NCBI RefSeq assembly: GCF_000004195.4
Contig: NC_030679.2
Location: 16,347,212 to 16,411,211 of the forward strand
Reading direction: 5' to 3'
Length of the DNA: 64,000 bases
DNA from: Xenopus tropicalis
Lineage: Eukaryota; Chordata; Amphibia; Anura; Pipidae
A program made the translations under genes and the position numbers. This document shows positions 21,301 to 32,859 of this stretch, piece by piece; position 1 is the stretch's first letter, and each line of letters starts with the position of its first letter. The notes under the pieces are model-generated. The model did not search any database. It worked only from the letters and a program-made list of their open reading frames with translations, and was not told the origin of the DNA.

Positions 21301-21409
21301 ACTGGTACATGAGACACCCCTCATGTTTGGTATCATTTTGATCACCCACATATGGGTTAAACAAGCCCCTATTTTCATAATAATATTGGCAAGTATCAAT
21401 ATTATATGA
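18379..21409 (+). pseudogene. L1-type ORF2 (endonuclease and reverse transcriptase), broken
   Basis: The endonuclease starts at 18379 with ITHNVQGFNSPIKRKKAF, then LLLQETNF, YYAPN and GGDSN. A TGA at 18925-18927 stands where a Trp codon is expected, and the same frame resumes to the SDHSQV end near 19060. Reverse transcriptase begins at about 19370 with FYKKLY, then KAPGPDGLTALCYK (19236-19865). About 130 residues including motif A are deleted near 19745. GTRQGCPLSPLLF and FADDITVLV (motif C) follow at 19815-20000. A frameshift near 20405 leads to GGLGLPNLKKYY, and a later frame to the Cys/His block CFRGCSAPGTMGHIWWHCPK near 21215-21270. Confidence 0.9.
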
Positions 21410-21749
21410 CAAGAAACTGGCATGAGAAGTGCAGCTCTCTACAGGGGGGGTTATGTGAAAAGTTCCTGGACACTCCCTCCCCATGCATACAGTAATGAAG
21501 GAGGGACCCAGCAGGAAGATAAAAAGAGCACAGACCCAGGTACTAGTTAGCTCATTCTTGGGGTCCCAATCTGTTTGGGATGGGCTCAATTTTCCAAACT
21601 CTTTTGTCCACAAAAGATAACTCGGTAACGTACATAGGGTTTCTCTGTGTTTTATTTCCTTTTATTTTATTTACTGTTTGTATGTATATGTCTCTTTTTG
21701 TAAAACCATTTTAAATTCACTGTTTACCCTTGTAATATTAAACTATTAA

Positions 21750-21840
21750 CCTTTTTAGTGCCATAGGACGTAGATTCTACGTCCTAGGTACTAAAGGACC
21801 AAAGTGCCATAGAACGTAGAATCTACTTCCTATGGCACTA
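21750..21840. repeat. piggyBac left terminus and subterminal inverted repeats
   Basis: AGTGCCATAGGACGTAGATTCTACGTCCTA forms one hairpin around GTAGATTCTAC. The related block AGTGCCATAGAACGTAGA...CTTCCTATGGCACTA forms a second, larger one just inside the terminus. Such subterminal repeats are candidate transposase-binding sites. Confidence 0.8.
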
Positions 21841-22209
21841 TCGGGTTTACAAGCGCTGCGCTCACTTTTAAAGCAGCGCAGCGCTTGTAAAGCCTGCACA
21901 ACCCCCTAGGCAACGAGCAAGGAAGGACATACTTACCGATCTGGTCCCCCAGCGCCGCCGATCCGGTCCCTCAGCCAATGACAGCAGTGGACACGCATTG
22001 ATGACGTGTCCACTGCTGTCCCTTTAAATATCGCCGCCCCCGCCGTCGCCTCTTCACTCCTGCTGCGCACTTGTGACTGCTGGAGCCCCCCTGCTGCCTT
22101 CCTGCTGCCTTCCTGCTGGATTGGTCGCCCTGATTGCCTGCCTGCATTGAGTGAGCTGAACTACAACTCTCTAACCACTGTTTATTTTGCTTATTTTATC
22201 TCAACTGTC

Positions 22210-22420
22210 TAAAATTTTTTTTTTTTCCATTTCTTCTTCTATCTTTGTCATTATTACACTTTTGCACACATACACACTTATTTACAACTTTCCCAAGCAC
22301 ACACATACACTTACACACACACTTACACTTAGAAGAAAAAAAAAAAAAAACTTTCTTTCTTTTCTTTTCTTTCTTTCTTTGCTTTCTTTGGCAGTCTTTT
22401 TTTTTACTAAAACTTTATTT
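22210..22420. repeat. Poly-T, CA and CTTT low-complexity tracts
   Basis: T-rich, ACACACTT-type and CTTT/TTCT-type simple repeats lie in the piggyBac 5' region. Translations across them are meaningless. Confidence 0.85.
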
Positions 22421-22540
22421 CTGATCTTGCTCTATAATTATCTGATTTATTTGGTTGCATTTTAGTGTTTTTTTGGCATTTTCATAATTGATTTCTGTTT
22501 TTATTGCACTGTAACTTTTGTATTGCTATTGGGTGCTGAA

Positions 22541-22930
22541 TTTGCAGTGACGTTGGTGGATCCAGGGCTCTGACCACCGATTTCATTGCAATTATTGTAC
22601 TTCTGTTGGTTTAGGTGGTTTTATTGGGTTTTACTGATTTTATGGTGTTTTATCTTTGCATTGTTCTTTATTGTGTGTTTAGTGCCCCAAAAAAGGTTGC
22701 TTTTGCAGTGACATTGGTGGATCCAGGGCTCTGACCACCGATTTCATTGCAATTATTGTTCTTCTGTTGGTTTAGGTGGTTTTATTGGGTTTTACTGATT
22801 TTATGGTGTTTTATCTTTGCATTGTTCTTTATTGTGTGTTTAGTGCCCCAAAAAAGGTTGCTTTTGCAGTGACATTGGTGGATCCAGGGCTCTGACCACC
22901 GATTTCATTGCAATTATTGTTCTTTGATTT
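22541..22930 (+). repeat. 162-bp tandem repeat upstream of the transposase
   Basis: The block starting TTGCAGTGACGTTGGTGGAT recurs at about 22704 and 22866. The first two intervals are nearly identical and the third is partial. It ends about 240 bp before the transposase start, so it lies in the probable promoter or 5' UTR. Confidence 0.9.
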
Positions 22931-23174
22931 AGTGGTTTTATTCCATTTGATTTCAGTTGTTCTAGAAAGGTCCAGAGGTGCTAAGTTCAGATTGTTCTGG
23001 TAGTTTCTATTGCCAAAGGTTAACTCCTGGTCATCTCTTGCTGGCTTGAGTTTATCAAAAGGTTACAGTGAGGTTTTTTTTGTCTTGTTTTTTTTTCTTT
23101 TTTTTTTTTGCTTGCTTGTTTTGACTTTGCCTGCTGATTGCTAGATTTGCAGTTGTCTGTATATTTCTGGCACA

Positions 23175-24977
23175 ATGGCCAAACGGTTTTACAGCACCGA
23201 GGAAGCTGCTAGGTATTGCATGGACTCCAGCTCAGAGGAATTTAGCGATTCTGGGTCTGAGTATGTGCCATCTGACCACTCTACTGAGGAATCAGAGATA
23301 GAGGATAGTGACACGGTTAGCGCAGAGTTTAGTAGTGGTGGCACGCTTACTGCTGAAGAGGCAGAGGCTGGTGGTAGTGCCCAAGATGTACCCATGGATG
23401 TAGAAGAGGGTGAGGGTAGCACTGATGCAGCAGTTGGAGAGCCTGCGTGGGGGCCTCCCTGTAATTATGTCCCTGAAATTCCCCCTTTCACTGCAGTCCC
23501 TGGCCTCAGTGTGGACACCACTAATTTTGAAATTATAGATTTTTTTAATCTCTATATTACAGAGGCCATCCTACAGGACATGGTCCGTTACACAAATCTG
23601 TATGCTGAGCAGTATCTTGCCAGCAACCCTCTACCAGGTTTTTCAAGAGCCCAGGCATGGTATCCCACAAATATAAACAAAATAAAAAGATTCCTGGCTC
23701 TTACATTGGCAATGGGACTCGTAGAACGTAATTCTTTAGCTTCCTACTGGGATACCAATACAGTCCTTTCCATCCCTCTTTTTTCAGCCATTATGGCAAG
23801 AAACCGTTATCAAATTTTATTGTGGTTTCTTCACTTTAACGACAACACAACGGCTGTTGCCCCTAATGAGCCCGGTTATGACAGGCTTTATAAATTGAGG
23901 CCCCTTATAGATAGCCTGTCTCAGCGCTTCGCAGAGGTTTACACCCCCTCCCAAAATGTCTGTGTAGATTAGTCCCTTTTGCTCTTCAAAGGGCACCTAA
24001 AATTTTGCCAATATATCCCTAGTAAGCGTTCTCGCTATGGGATTAAATTTTACAAACTCTGTGAAAGCAGCACGGGCTACACTAGTTATTTCATGCTGTA
24101 TGAGGGAAAGGACACTAATTTGGACCCCCCCGGTTGTCCCACTGACTTGACTACCAGTGGTAAAATTGTTTGGGAGCTCATAACTCCACTGCTGGGCCGA
24201 GGTTACCACTTATACGTGGATAAAGCATCCCTTTATTTAGAGCCCTAAATTCTTTGGACACCCCAGCCTGCGGCACAGTCAACCGTAACCGCAAAGGACT
24301 GCCCAGGGAATTGCTGGATAAGAAACTGAAGCGTGGAGAAGTACATGCTCTAAGAAGCAATGAGCTCTTGGCCATAAAATATTCAGACACCAAAGTTGTT
24401 CTTATGCTTACTACTATCCACGATGAGACCATGATTGTCCAACACAGAAGTGGCGGTAGGCCCTCAAAAACAAAGCCCCTGTGTAGTAAAGAATATAGTA
24501 AGCATATGGGTGGTGTTGATAAATCCGACCAAATACAACATTATTATAATGCCACCCGAAAAACCAGGGCCTGGTACAAAAAAGCAGCAATTTATATGAT
24601 CCAAATGGCCCTTTATAATTCTTATGTCGTTTACAAGGCGGCAGTACCAGGCCCCAGATTGTCTTATTACAATTATTTGCTGCAGTTGCTCCCTGCCTTG
24701 TTGTTTGGTGATGTAGAGGAGGTTCCTGACATGCCAGGTAATGACAATGTTGCCCGAATGGTGGGTGCTTACCCAAAATATAAATGCTTATTTTATAGCA
24801 CAAATTCCACCAACACCTAATAAAAGATATGCCCAGAGAAAATGTAAGGTTTGCCGTTCCAAGGGTGTTAGGCGAGATGTCCGGTATTATTGTCCCAAGT
24901 GTCCTAGCAAGCCTGCTTTGTGTTTCCACCCATGTTTTGAAGTGTACCATACTGTGGTACACTATGAGAGGACTTGA
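23175..24977 (+). pseudogene. piggyBac transposase, Uribo2-like, broken
   Basis: The N-terminal frame (265 residues) starts MAKRFYSTEEAA, has an acidic Ser-rich stretch, then EPAWGPPCNYVPEIPPF and the DDE domain start. At 23970 a TAG replaces the Glu codon directly after the first catalytic Asp (CVD/SLLLFKG). The next frame runs to HLYVD, the second catalytic Asp, at about 24216. A deletion of about 10 bp just after it shifts the frame. The third frame (24254-24820) has MGGVDKSDQIQHYYNATRKT with the third catalytic Asp. A last shift near 24800 leads to the Cys-rich C-terminal domain, CKVCRSKGVRRD and CPKCP...C...C (to 24977). All domains are recognisable but at least three lesions prevent translation. 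Confidence 0.92.
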
Positions 24978-26094
24978 ATTTTGTGTTTTTATAGGTAGGT
25001 TATGGTTCTCTGGGTTTGTTGGTGGAATAAGGATTTAGCATATCAGAATAGTGGACTTGGCATGTTCTAGGTTTTTATGCACAAGGTTGCAGGCCTCCAA
25101 ACTTAGCTGTGCTGGCAAAGTGACGCTGTTTTTTATTTATTGAGTTTATCTATTCTGGCAGGTCCGTACTTTACTTATAACTAGGTTATAGATATATGTG
25201 ATGAAAAGTTTGGTAAGGTGTGTCATATTATTGGCAAAAGTTTTTTTTTTTAGTAAAGTAGGGTTTTATGGTGTGTGATTTTGTTTTTTGCACAGGTTGT
25301 CAGAAAAACAAAGTGTGCTTGTAGCTTGTGGTTGTTTAGACTTGTTCTTGGGCATTCAGATTTTTGTGTTTGAGCTATGGTTATTCAGGCTAGTTGCAGT
25401 GTTTCTTTGGTTATGGGGTAGGACTTGTATTGTGCTGTTGGTATAGCGAACTGAGGTGCTGGTTGACTGACAGGGTAAAACTTGTGGTGTGTGATGAATG
25501 AATGAGATGTTTTTATCTCTAAAGCTGATGCCACAAGTCCTTTTACTGGCACCTCAAAAGCTTGCCTGTCAGCGCAGTTATCTGTGCATAGTTTTGTATA
25601 TTACTTTGTATTTCTGGGCAGCATTTAACTACTGTAAGTGTAGGCCTTAAGTTTTTTGCAAAGGTTCTTGAGCACAGGATGACAGATACATTACGGTTTT
25701 TTGTGCTTGTAGTACAAATTGAATATCTACTGTATGTTCTGGTTAGGTTACACAAGTTGCAGTGGCTCTCTAAATATAAAAACTTTGTGTAATACTGGTG
25801 TGCCACTGGTGACTGCTGCACGGCACGTAATTGTGCACATAATTTTATCTCTGATGCTAATGCCCCAAGCTTTATTGTTGGCACCTTTAGTGCAACTTCT
25901 AAGGACACTTGCATCATTTATGGGCCAAATTACTATGGATTTTTTTGGCAAATATCCTTCTAAATGTGGTGCAGATTTTGTCATTTCTAAAGTAGTGTAG
26001 GAAGAAGCAAAAAACTGGTATCATAACACCACAGGAAAGATGGAACTCAAATCAAAGATGCTCCGCTAAACTGAAATAGGTGAGTAAAGTACAA
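24978..26094. other. Non-coding tail between transposase and satellite
   Basis: T-rich and GT-rich sequence without a recognisable domain. Weakly similar blocks (GATGC.A.GCC.CAAG ... TGGCACCT) occur at about 25527 and 25856 and may be an older diverged duplication. Confidence 0.5.
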
Positions 26095-29000
26095 TTTAGG
26101 GGTTTATTTGGGGGAGGTTAAAGTAAAAAAACTGCAAGGGGTGCATAGAGTGCAGCCCCAATATTATGCATTTTCAGGTTTGGCGGCCATGTACTTATGT
26201 GCAACCAGACATATGGGGTGTAATTTTATTCAGGGTAACTTGCTAATCGATACTGAGCAAGTTTTTTGATAGTTGCCATTGAGATTTTGGGGAGAAATCT
26301 AACTTTATATTTTTTTTCAGACTAAAGTCCAGCTTGTATAGGGAACTGCAGCCACAATTTTGCCTGTAGAAAACCAAGAATGGTGTTTCTAAATAGCTGA
26401 AGTTGTCTATTTCAATGTATAGTTTATATGGGTTTTTTCACAGGTAAGGGGCAATTTTGTGGCAGTTGCCATGGAGATTTTGGGGAGAAATCTAGGTTTG
26501 TATCTGGTTTTTCCTTGATTTCTGACCAAAGCGCTGACTTCAGCAAGGGACTGCGGCCACAATTTTCCATGTAGAAAGAGAAGAGTGGTGTCTCTGAATA
26601 GCTGAAGTGGCCTATTTTTAATCAATGTATAGTTTATATGGGTTTTTTCACAGGTAAGGGGCAATTTTGTCTGAAAAACTTTGAGATGTGCACATAAATT
26701 GCAGCCCCATTATTATGCATTGCCCCTGTTTTGGGGCATTTGGTGGCCATGTCTTTATGTGCACCAATACATATGGGGTATCGTTTTATTCAGGGGAACT
26801 TGCAGATTGATGTTTAGTAAGTTTTTGGTAGTTGCCATGGAGATTTTGGGGAGAAATCCATGTTTGTATCTGTTTTTTTCTTGATTTCTGACCAAAGCAC
26901 TGATTTCTGCAAGGGACTGCGGCCACAATTTTCCATGTAGAAAGAGGAGAGTGGTGTCTCTGAATAGCTGAAGGTGTGCACTTTTCAGAAATATATAGTT
27001 TGTGGGGGTTATTTTACAGGTAGGGGGGGTTAACACTGAAAAACTGCAGGAAGTGCACATAGAGTGCAGCCCCCAAAATTTCAACTGAAATTGCCCTTAT
27101 GCATTGCCCCTGTTTTGGGGCATTTGGTGGCCATGTCTTTATGTGCACCAATACATATGGGGTATCGTTTTATTCAGGGGAACTTGCAGAATGATGTTTA
27201 GTAAGTTTTTAGTAGTTGCCATGGAGATTTTGGGGAGAAATCCATGTTTGTATCTGTTTTTTTCTTGATTTCTGACCAAAGCACTAACTTCTGCAAGGGA
27301 CTGCGGCCACAATTTTCCATGTAGAAAGAGGAGAGTGGTGTCTCTGAATAGCTGAAGGTGTGCACTTTTCAGAAATATATAGTTTGTGGGGGTTATTTTA
27401 CAGGTAGGGGGGGTTAACACTGAAAAACTGCAGGAAGTGCACATAGAGTGCAGCCCCCAAAATTTCAACTGAAATTGCCCTTATGCATTGCCCCTGTTTT
27501 GGGGCATTTGGTGGCCACGTCTTTATGAGCACCCATACATATGGGGTATCGTTTTATTCAGGGGAACTTGCAGAATGATGTTTAGTAAGTTTTTAGTAGT
27601 TGCCATGGAGATTTTGGGGAGAAATCTAGGTTTGTATCTGTTTTTTTCTTGATTTCTGACCAAAGCACTAACTTCTGCAAGGGACTGCGGCCACAATTTT
27701 CCATGTAGAAAGAGGAGAGTGGTGTCTCTGAATAGCTGAAGGTGTGCACTTTTCAGAAATATATAGTTTGTGGGGGTTATTTTACAGGTAGGGGGGGTTA
27801 ACACTGAAAAACTGCAGGAAGTGCACATAGAGTGCAGCCCCCAAAATTTCAACTGAAATTGCCCTTATGCATTGCCCCTGTTTTGGGGCATTTGGTGGCC
27901 ACGTCTTTATGTGCACCCATACATATGGGGTATCGTTTTATTCAGGGGAACTTGCAGATTGATGTTTAGTAAGTTTTTAGTAGTTGCCATGGAGATTTTG
28001 GGGAGAAATCTAGGTTTGTATCTGTTTTTTTCTTGATTTCTGACCAAAGCGCTGACTTCTGCAAGGGACTGCGGCCACAATTTTCCATGTAGAAAGAGGA
28101 GAGTGGTGTCTCTGAATAGCTGAAGGTGTGCACTTTTCAGAAATATATAGTTTGTGGGGGTTATTTTACAGGTAGGGGGGGTTAACACTGAAAAACTGCA
28201 GGAAGTGCACATAGAGTGCAGCCCCCAAAATTTCAACTGAAATTGCCCTTATGCATTGCCCCTGTTTTGGGGCATTTGGTGGCCACGTCTTTATGTGCAC
28301 CCATACATATGGGGTATCGTTTTATTCAGGGGAACTTGCAGAATGATGTTTAGTAAGTTTTTAGTAGTTGCCATGGAGATTTTGGGGAGAAATCTAGGTT
28401 TGTATCTGTTTTTTTCTTGATTTCTGACCAAAGCACTAACTTCTGCAAGGGACTGCGGCCACAATTTTCCATGTAGAAAGAGGAGAGTGGTGTCTCTGAA
28501 TAGCTGAAGGTGTGCACTTTTCAGAAATATATAGTTTGTGGGGGTTATTTTACAGGTAGGGGGGGTTAACACTGAAAAACTGCAGGAAGTGCACATAGAG
28601 TGCAGCCCCCAAAATTTCAACTGAAATTGCCCTTATGCATTGCCCCTGTTTTGGGGCATTTGGTGGCCACGTCTTTATGTGCACCCATACATATGGGGTA
28701 TCGTTTTATTCAGGGGAACTTGCAGATTGATGTTTAGTAAGTTTTTAGTAGTTGCCATGGAGATTTTGGGGAGAAATCTAGGTTTGTATCTGTTTTTTTC
28801 TTGATTTCTGACCAAAGCGCTGACTTCTGCAAGGGACTGCGGCCACAATTTTCCATGTAGAAAGAGGAGAGTGGTGTCTCTGAATAGCTGAAGTGGTCTA
28901 TTTTTAATCAATGTATAGTTTATATGGGTTTTTTCACAGGTAAGGGGCAATTTTGTCTGAAAAACTTTGAGATGTGCACATAAATTGCAGCCCCATTATT

Positions 29001-32000
29001 ATGCATTGCCCCTGTTTTGGGGCATTTGGTGGCCACGTCTTTATGTGCACCAATACATATGGGGTATCGTTTTATTCAGGGGAACTTGCAGATTGATGTT
29101 TAGTAAGTTTTTGGTAGTTGCCATGGAGATTTTGGGGAGAAATCTAGGTTTGTATCTGTTTTTTTCTTGATTTCTGACCAAAGCACTGACTTCTGCAAGC
29201 GACTGCGGCCACAATTTTCCATGTAGAAAGAGGAGAGTGGCGTCTCTGAATAGCTGAAGGTGTGCACTTTTCAGAAATATATAGTTTGTGGGGGTTATTT
29301 TACAGGTAGGGGGGGTTAACACTGAAAAACTGCAGGAAGTGCACATAGAGCGCAGCCCCAAAAATTTCAACTGAAATTGCCCTTATGCATTGCCCCTGTT
29401 TTGGGGCATTTGGTGGCCACGTCTTTATGTGCACTCATACATATGGGGTATCGTTTTATTCAGGGGAACTTGCAGATTGATGTTTAGTAAGTTTTTGGTA
29501 GTTGCCATGGAGATTTTGGGGAGAAATCTAGGTTTGTATCTGTTTTTTTCTTGATTTCTGACCAAAGCACTGACTTCTGCAAGCGACTGCGGCCACAATT
29601 TTCCATGTAGAAAGAGGAGAGTGGCGTCTCTGAATAGCTGAAGGTGTGCACTTTTCAGAAATATATAGTTTGTGGGGGTTATTTTACAGGTAGGGGGGGT
29701 TAACACTGAAAAACTGCAGGAAGTGCACATAGAGTGCAGCCCCCAAAATTTCAACTGAAATTGCCCTTATGCATTGCCCCTGTTTTGGGGCATTTGGTGG
29801 CCACGTCTTTATGAGCACCCATACATATGGGGTATCGTTTTATTCAGGGGAACTTGCAGAATGATGTTTAGTAAGTTTTTAGTAGTTGCCATGGAGATTT
29901 TGGGGAGAAATCTAGGTTTGTATCTGTTTTTTTCTTGATTTCTGACCAAAGCACTAACTTCTGCAAGGGACTGCGGCCACAATTTTCCATGTAGAAAGAG
30001 GAGAGTGGTGTCTCTGAATAGCTGAAGGTGTGCACTTTTCAGAAATATATAGTTTGTGGGGGTTATTTTACAGGTAGGGGGGGTTAACACTGAAAAACTG
30101 CAGGAAGTGCACATAGAGTGCAGCCCCCAAAATTTCAACTGAAATTGCCCTTATGCATTGCCCCTGTTTTGGGGCATTTGGTGGCCACGTCTTTATGTGC
30201 ACCCATACATATGGGGTATCGTTTTATTCAGGGGAACTTGCAGATTGATGTTTAGTAAGTTTTTAGTAGTTGCCATGGAGATTTTGGGGAGAAATCTAGG
30301 TTTGTATCTGTTTTTTCTTGATTTCTGACCAAAGCGCTGACTTCTGCAAGGGACTGCGGCCACAATTTTCCATGTAGAAAGAGGAGAGTGGTGTCTCTGA
30401 ATAGCTGAAGGTGTGCACTTTTCAGAAATATATAGTTTGTGGGGGTTATTTTACAGGTAGGGGGGGTTAACACTGAAAAACTGCAGGAAGTGCACATAGA
30501 GTGCAGCCCCCAAAATTTCAACTGAAATTGCCCTTATGCATTGCCCCTGTTTTGGGGCATTTGGTGGCCACGTCTTTATGTGCACCCATACATATGGGGT
30601 ATCGTTTTATTCAGGGGAACTTGCAGAATGATGTTTAGTAAGTTTTTAGTAGTTGCCATGGAGATTTTGGGGAGAAATCTAGGTTTGTATCTGTTTTTTT
30701 CTTGATTTCTGACCAAAGCACTAACTTCTGCAAGGGACTGCGGCCACAATTTTCCATGTAGAAAGAGGAGAGTGGTGTCTCTGAATAGCTGAAGGTGTGC
30801 ACTTTTCAGAAATATATAGTTTGTGGGGGTTATTTTACAGGTAGGGGGGGTTAACACTGAAAAACTGCAGGAAGTGCACATAGAGTGCAGCCCCCAAAAT
30901 TTCAACTGAAATTGCCCTTATGCATTGCCCCTGTTTTGGGGCATTTGGTGGCCACGTCTTTATGTGCACCCATACATATGGGGTATCGTTTTATTCAGGG
31001 GAACTTGCAGATTGATGTTTAGTAAGTTTTTAGTAGTTGCCATGGAGATTTTGGGGAGAAATCTAGGTTTGTATCTGTTTTTTTCTTGATTTCTGACCAA
31101 AGCGCTGACTTCTGCAAGGGACTGCGGCCACAATTTTCCATGTAGAAAGAGGAGAGTGGTGTCTCTGAATAGCTGAAGTGGTCTATTTTTAATCAATGTA
31201 TAGTTTATATGGGTTTTTTCACAGGTAAGGGGCAATTTTGTCTGAAAAACTTTGAGATGTGCACATAAATTGCAGCCCCATTATTATGCATTGCCCCTGT
31301 TTTGGGGCATTTGGTGGCCACGTCTTTATGTGCACCAATACATATGGGGTATCGTTTTATTCAGGGGAACTTGCAGATTGATGTTTAGTAAGTTTTTGGT
31401 AGTTGCCATGGAGATTTTGGGGAGAAATCTAGGTTTGTATCTGTTTTTTTCTTGATTTCTGACCAAAGCACTGACTTCTGCAAGCGACTGCGGCCACAAT
31501 TTTCCATGTAGAAAGAGGAGAGTGGCGTCTCTGAATAGCTGAAGGTGTGCACTTTTCAGAAATATATAGTTTGTGGGGGTTATTTTACAGGTAGGGGGGG
31601 TTAACACTGAAAAACTGCAGGAAGTGCACATAGAGCGCAGCCCCAAAAATTTCAACTGAAATTGCCCTTATGCATTGCCCCTGTTTTGGGGCATTTGGTG
31701 GCCACGTCTTTATGTGCACTCATACATATGGGGTATCGTTTTATTCAGGGGAACTTGCAGATTGATGTTTAGTAAGTTTTTGGTAGTTGCCATGGAGATT
31801 TTGGGGAGAAATCTAGGTTTTTTATCTGTTTTTTCCTTGATTTCTGACCAAAGCGCTGACTTCTGCAAGGGACTGCGGCCACAATTTTCCATGTAGAAAG
31901 AGGAGAGTGGCGTCTCTGAATAGCTGAAGGTGTGCACTTTTCAAAAATATATAGTTTGTGGGGGTTATTTCACAAGTAGGGGGGGTTAACACTGAAAAAC

Positions 32001-32160
32001 TGCAGGTAGTGCACATAGAGCACAGCACCCACATTTTTAGCTGTAATTGCCCTTGTGCATTGCCCCTGCTTTGGAGTGTTTGATGCCCATGTCTTTATGT
32101 GCACCCATACATATGGGGCATCATTTTATTCAGGAGAAGTTTGTCTTTCAAATTTGCCTT
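26095..32160. repeat. Satellite array, 384/366-bp monomers in a ~2286-bp higher-order repeat
   Basis: Monomers can be phased on ATGCATTGCCCC: starts at 26715, 27099, 27483, 27867, 28251, 28635, 29001, 29385, 29769, 30153, 30536, 30920, 31286, 31670 and about 32055. All intervals are 384 (one 383, one 385) except 28635-29001 and 30920-31286, which are 366. The 366-bp type carries a different segment (GGTCTATTTTTAATCAATG to CCCCATTATT). The pattern repeats every 2286/2285 bp, and variant bases at matching positions recur with it. A diverged monomer lies at the left edge (about 26095-26450) and the last unit (from 31670) is also diverged. It lies wholly inside the piggyBac element. Confidence 0.95.
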
Positions 32161-32855
32161 TGTTAGAAAATTTTTATGAGATTTTTTTTTTGTCAAATCC
32201 ACATTTGATCATGCGTCCAAGTTTACGTTTTAGAAAAAAAAAAATGTCAAAAAAAGTTCCAAATTTCACAATGCACTGACAAAAGGTATTTGGCTTTTGA
32301 GTGAAAACTACATTGCACCTAGAAACCTGAAGGTCTGTACTTTCTAAAGATACCAAACATGAGGGGATATTCTAGATTTACATATAAGTTATGCTGCATC
32401 AACTGTTACAAGCGCTTTTCCGCTTTGTTCTGGTGTGATATTGTACAAAGTATTGCTTTAGTTTGGGGGTTACTTCTGGACAGGAACTGTGGGGTACCAC
32501 CACATATTTGGTATCGTTGGACTTGGGAGTATCAGGGCTTTTACAAACAACAACAAAAAGTGTGTAAAATTAACTTTTCTATGGAAAAAAAACTCAAAAT
32601 ATACAGAAATTTTTCATAATTTTTTTTTTTTTACATATTTCACCCAAAATACACATCATATCTCCAGAAAAATTATAAAATTTGGTATGTATGTCGAAGC
32701 CCAATTAGTGAGAAAAAAAACGATATATAATTTCCCTAGTTTCATGGAGGTTTTCCTACCAAAAAACATTTTTAAAGTGAATGAGTACAAAATGCTTAAA
32801 AAACGTCTGGCACTGGGGGGAACTGAAATGACGAATTCGGCTGGCCCTTAAAGGG
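32161..32855 (+). other. piggyBac 3' subterminal region
   Basis: AT-rich non-coding sequence ending GGCCCTTAAAGGG next to TTAA. It contains CTGAAGGTCTGTACTTT (about 32328) and CACATATTTGGTATCGTT (about 32500), which resemble CTGAAGGTGTGCACTTT and TACATATGGGGTATCGTT of the satellite monomer at similar spacing. It may therefore hold an ancient monomer. Confidence 0.6.
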
Positions 32856-32859
32856 TTAA

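Larger units (their letters stand above)
16706..21745 (+). mobile_element. L1-type LINE, near full length
   Basis: About 5 kb on the plus strand: a short 5' UTR starting GGGGGCGCTCGTGAGC, an open ORF1 (16858-17874), an inter-ORF gap of about 500 bp, a damaged ORF2 (18379-21409) and a 3' UTR ending AT-rich (AATATTAAACTATTAA). The left border abuts a PLE fragment and the right border abuts a piggyBac element at TTAA. I could not identify a target-site duplication. No long poly-A is seen at the end. Confidence 0.85.
21750..32855 (+). mobile_element. piggyBac element (Uribo2-like) with embedded satellite
   Basis: TTAA flanks both sides (21746-21749 and 32856-32859), the canonical piggyBac duplication. 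The left end CCTTTTTAGTGCCA and the reverse complement of the right end CCCTTTAAGGGCCA form an imperfect 14-bp terminal repeat with 11 matches. Inside, in order: a subterminal hairpin; a 5' region with a 162-bp tandem repeat; a broken transposase gene (23175-24977); about 1.1 kb of non-coding tail; a ~5.5-kb satellite array (26.1-32.2 kb); and a 3' subterminal region. At 11.1 kb it is several times longer than usual piggyBac elements, mostly because of the array. Confidence 0.88.

Noticed and set aside
22187..22465. Membrane-protein-like frame rich in Leu and Phe
   Set aside because: It is a translation of poly-T, CA and CTTT tracts.
23175..24977. Domesticated (host-adopted) piggyBac gene
   Set aside because: A stop codon and at least two frameshifts, together with terminal repeats and TTAA duplications, point to a dead transposon copy rather than a retained gene.
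26755..31937. About a dozen near-identical minus-strand open frames of 109 residues plus plus-strand frames of 67 residues
   Set aside because: They repeat because the 384-bp monomer is a multiple of three. They have no start context, domain or independent conservation, so they are by-products of the satellite, not a gene family.
26095..32160. CRISPR-like array
   Set aside because: Repeats are hundreds of bases with no short repeat and unique spacer pattern, and the window is vertebrate.
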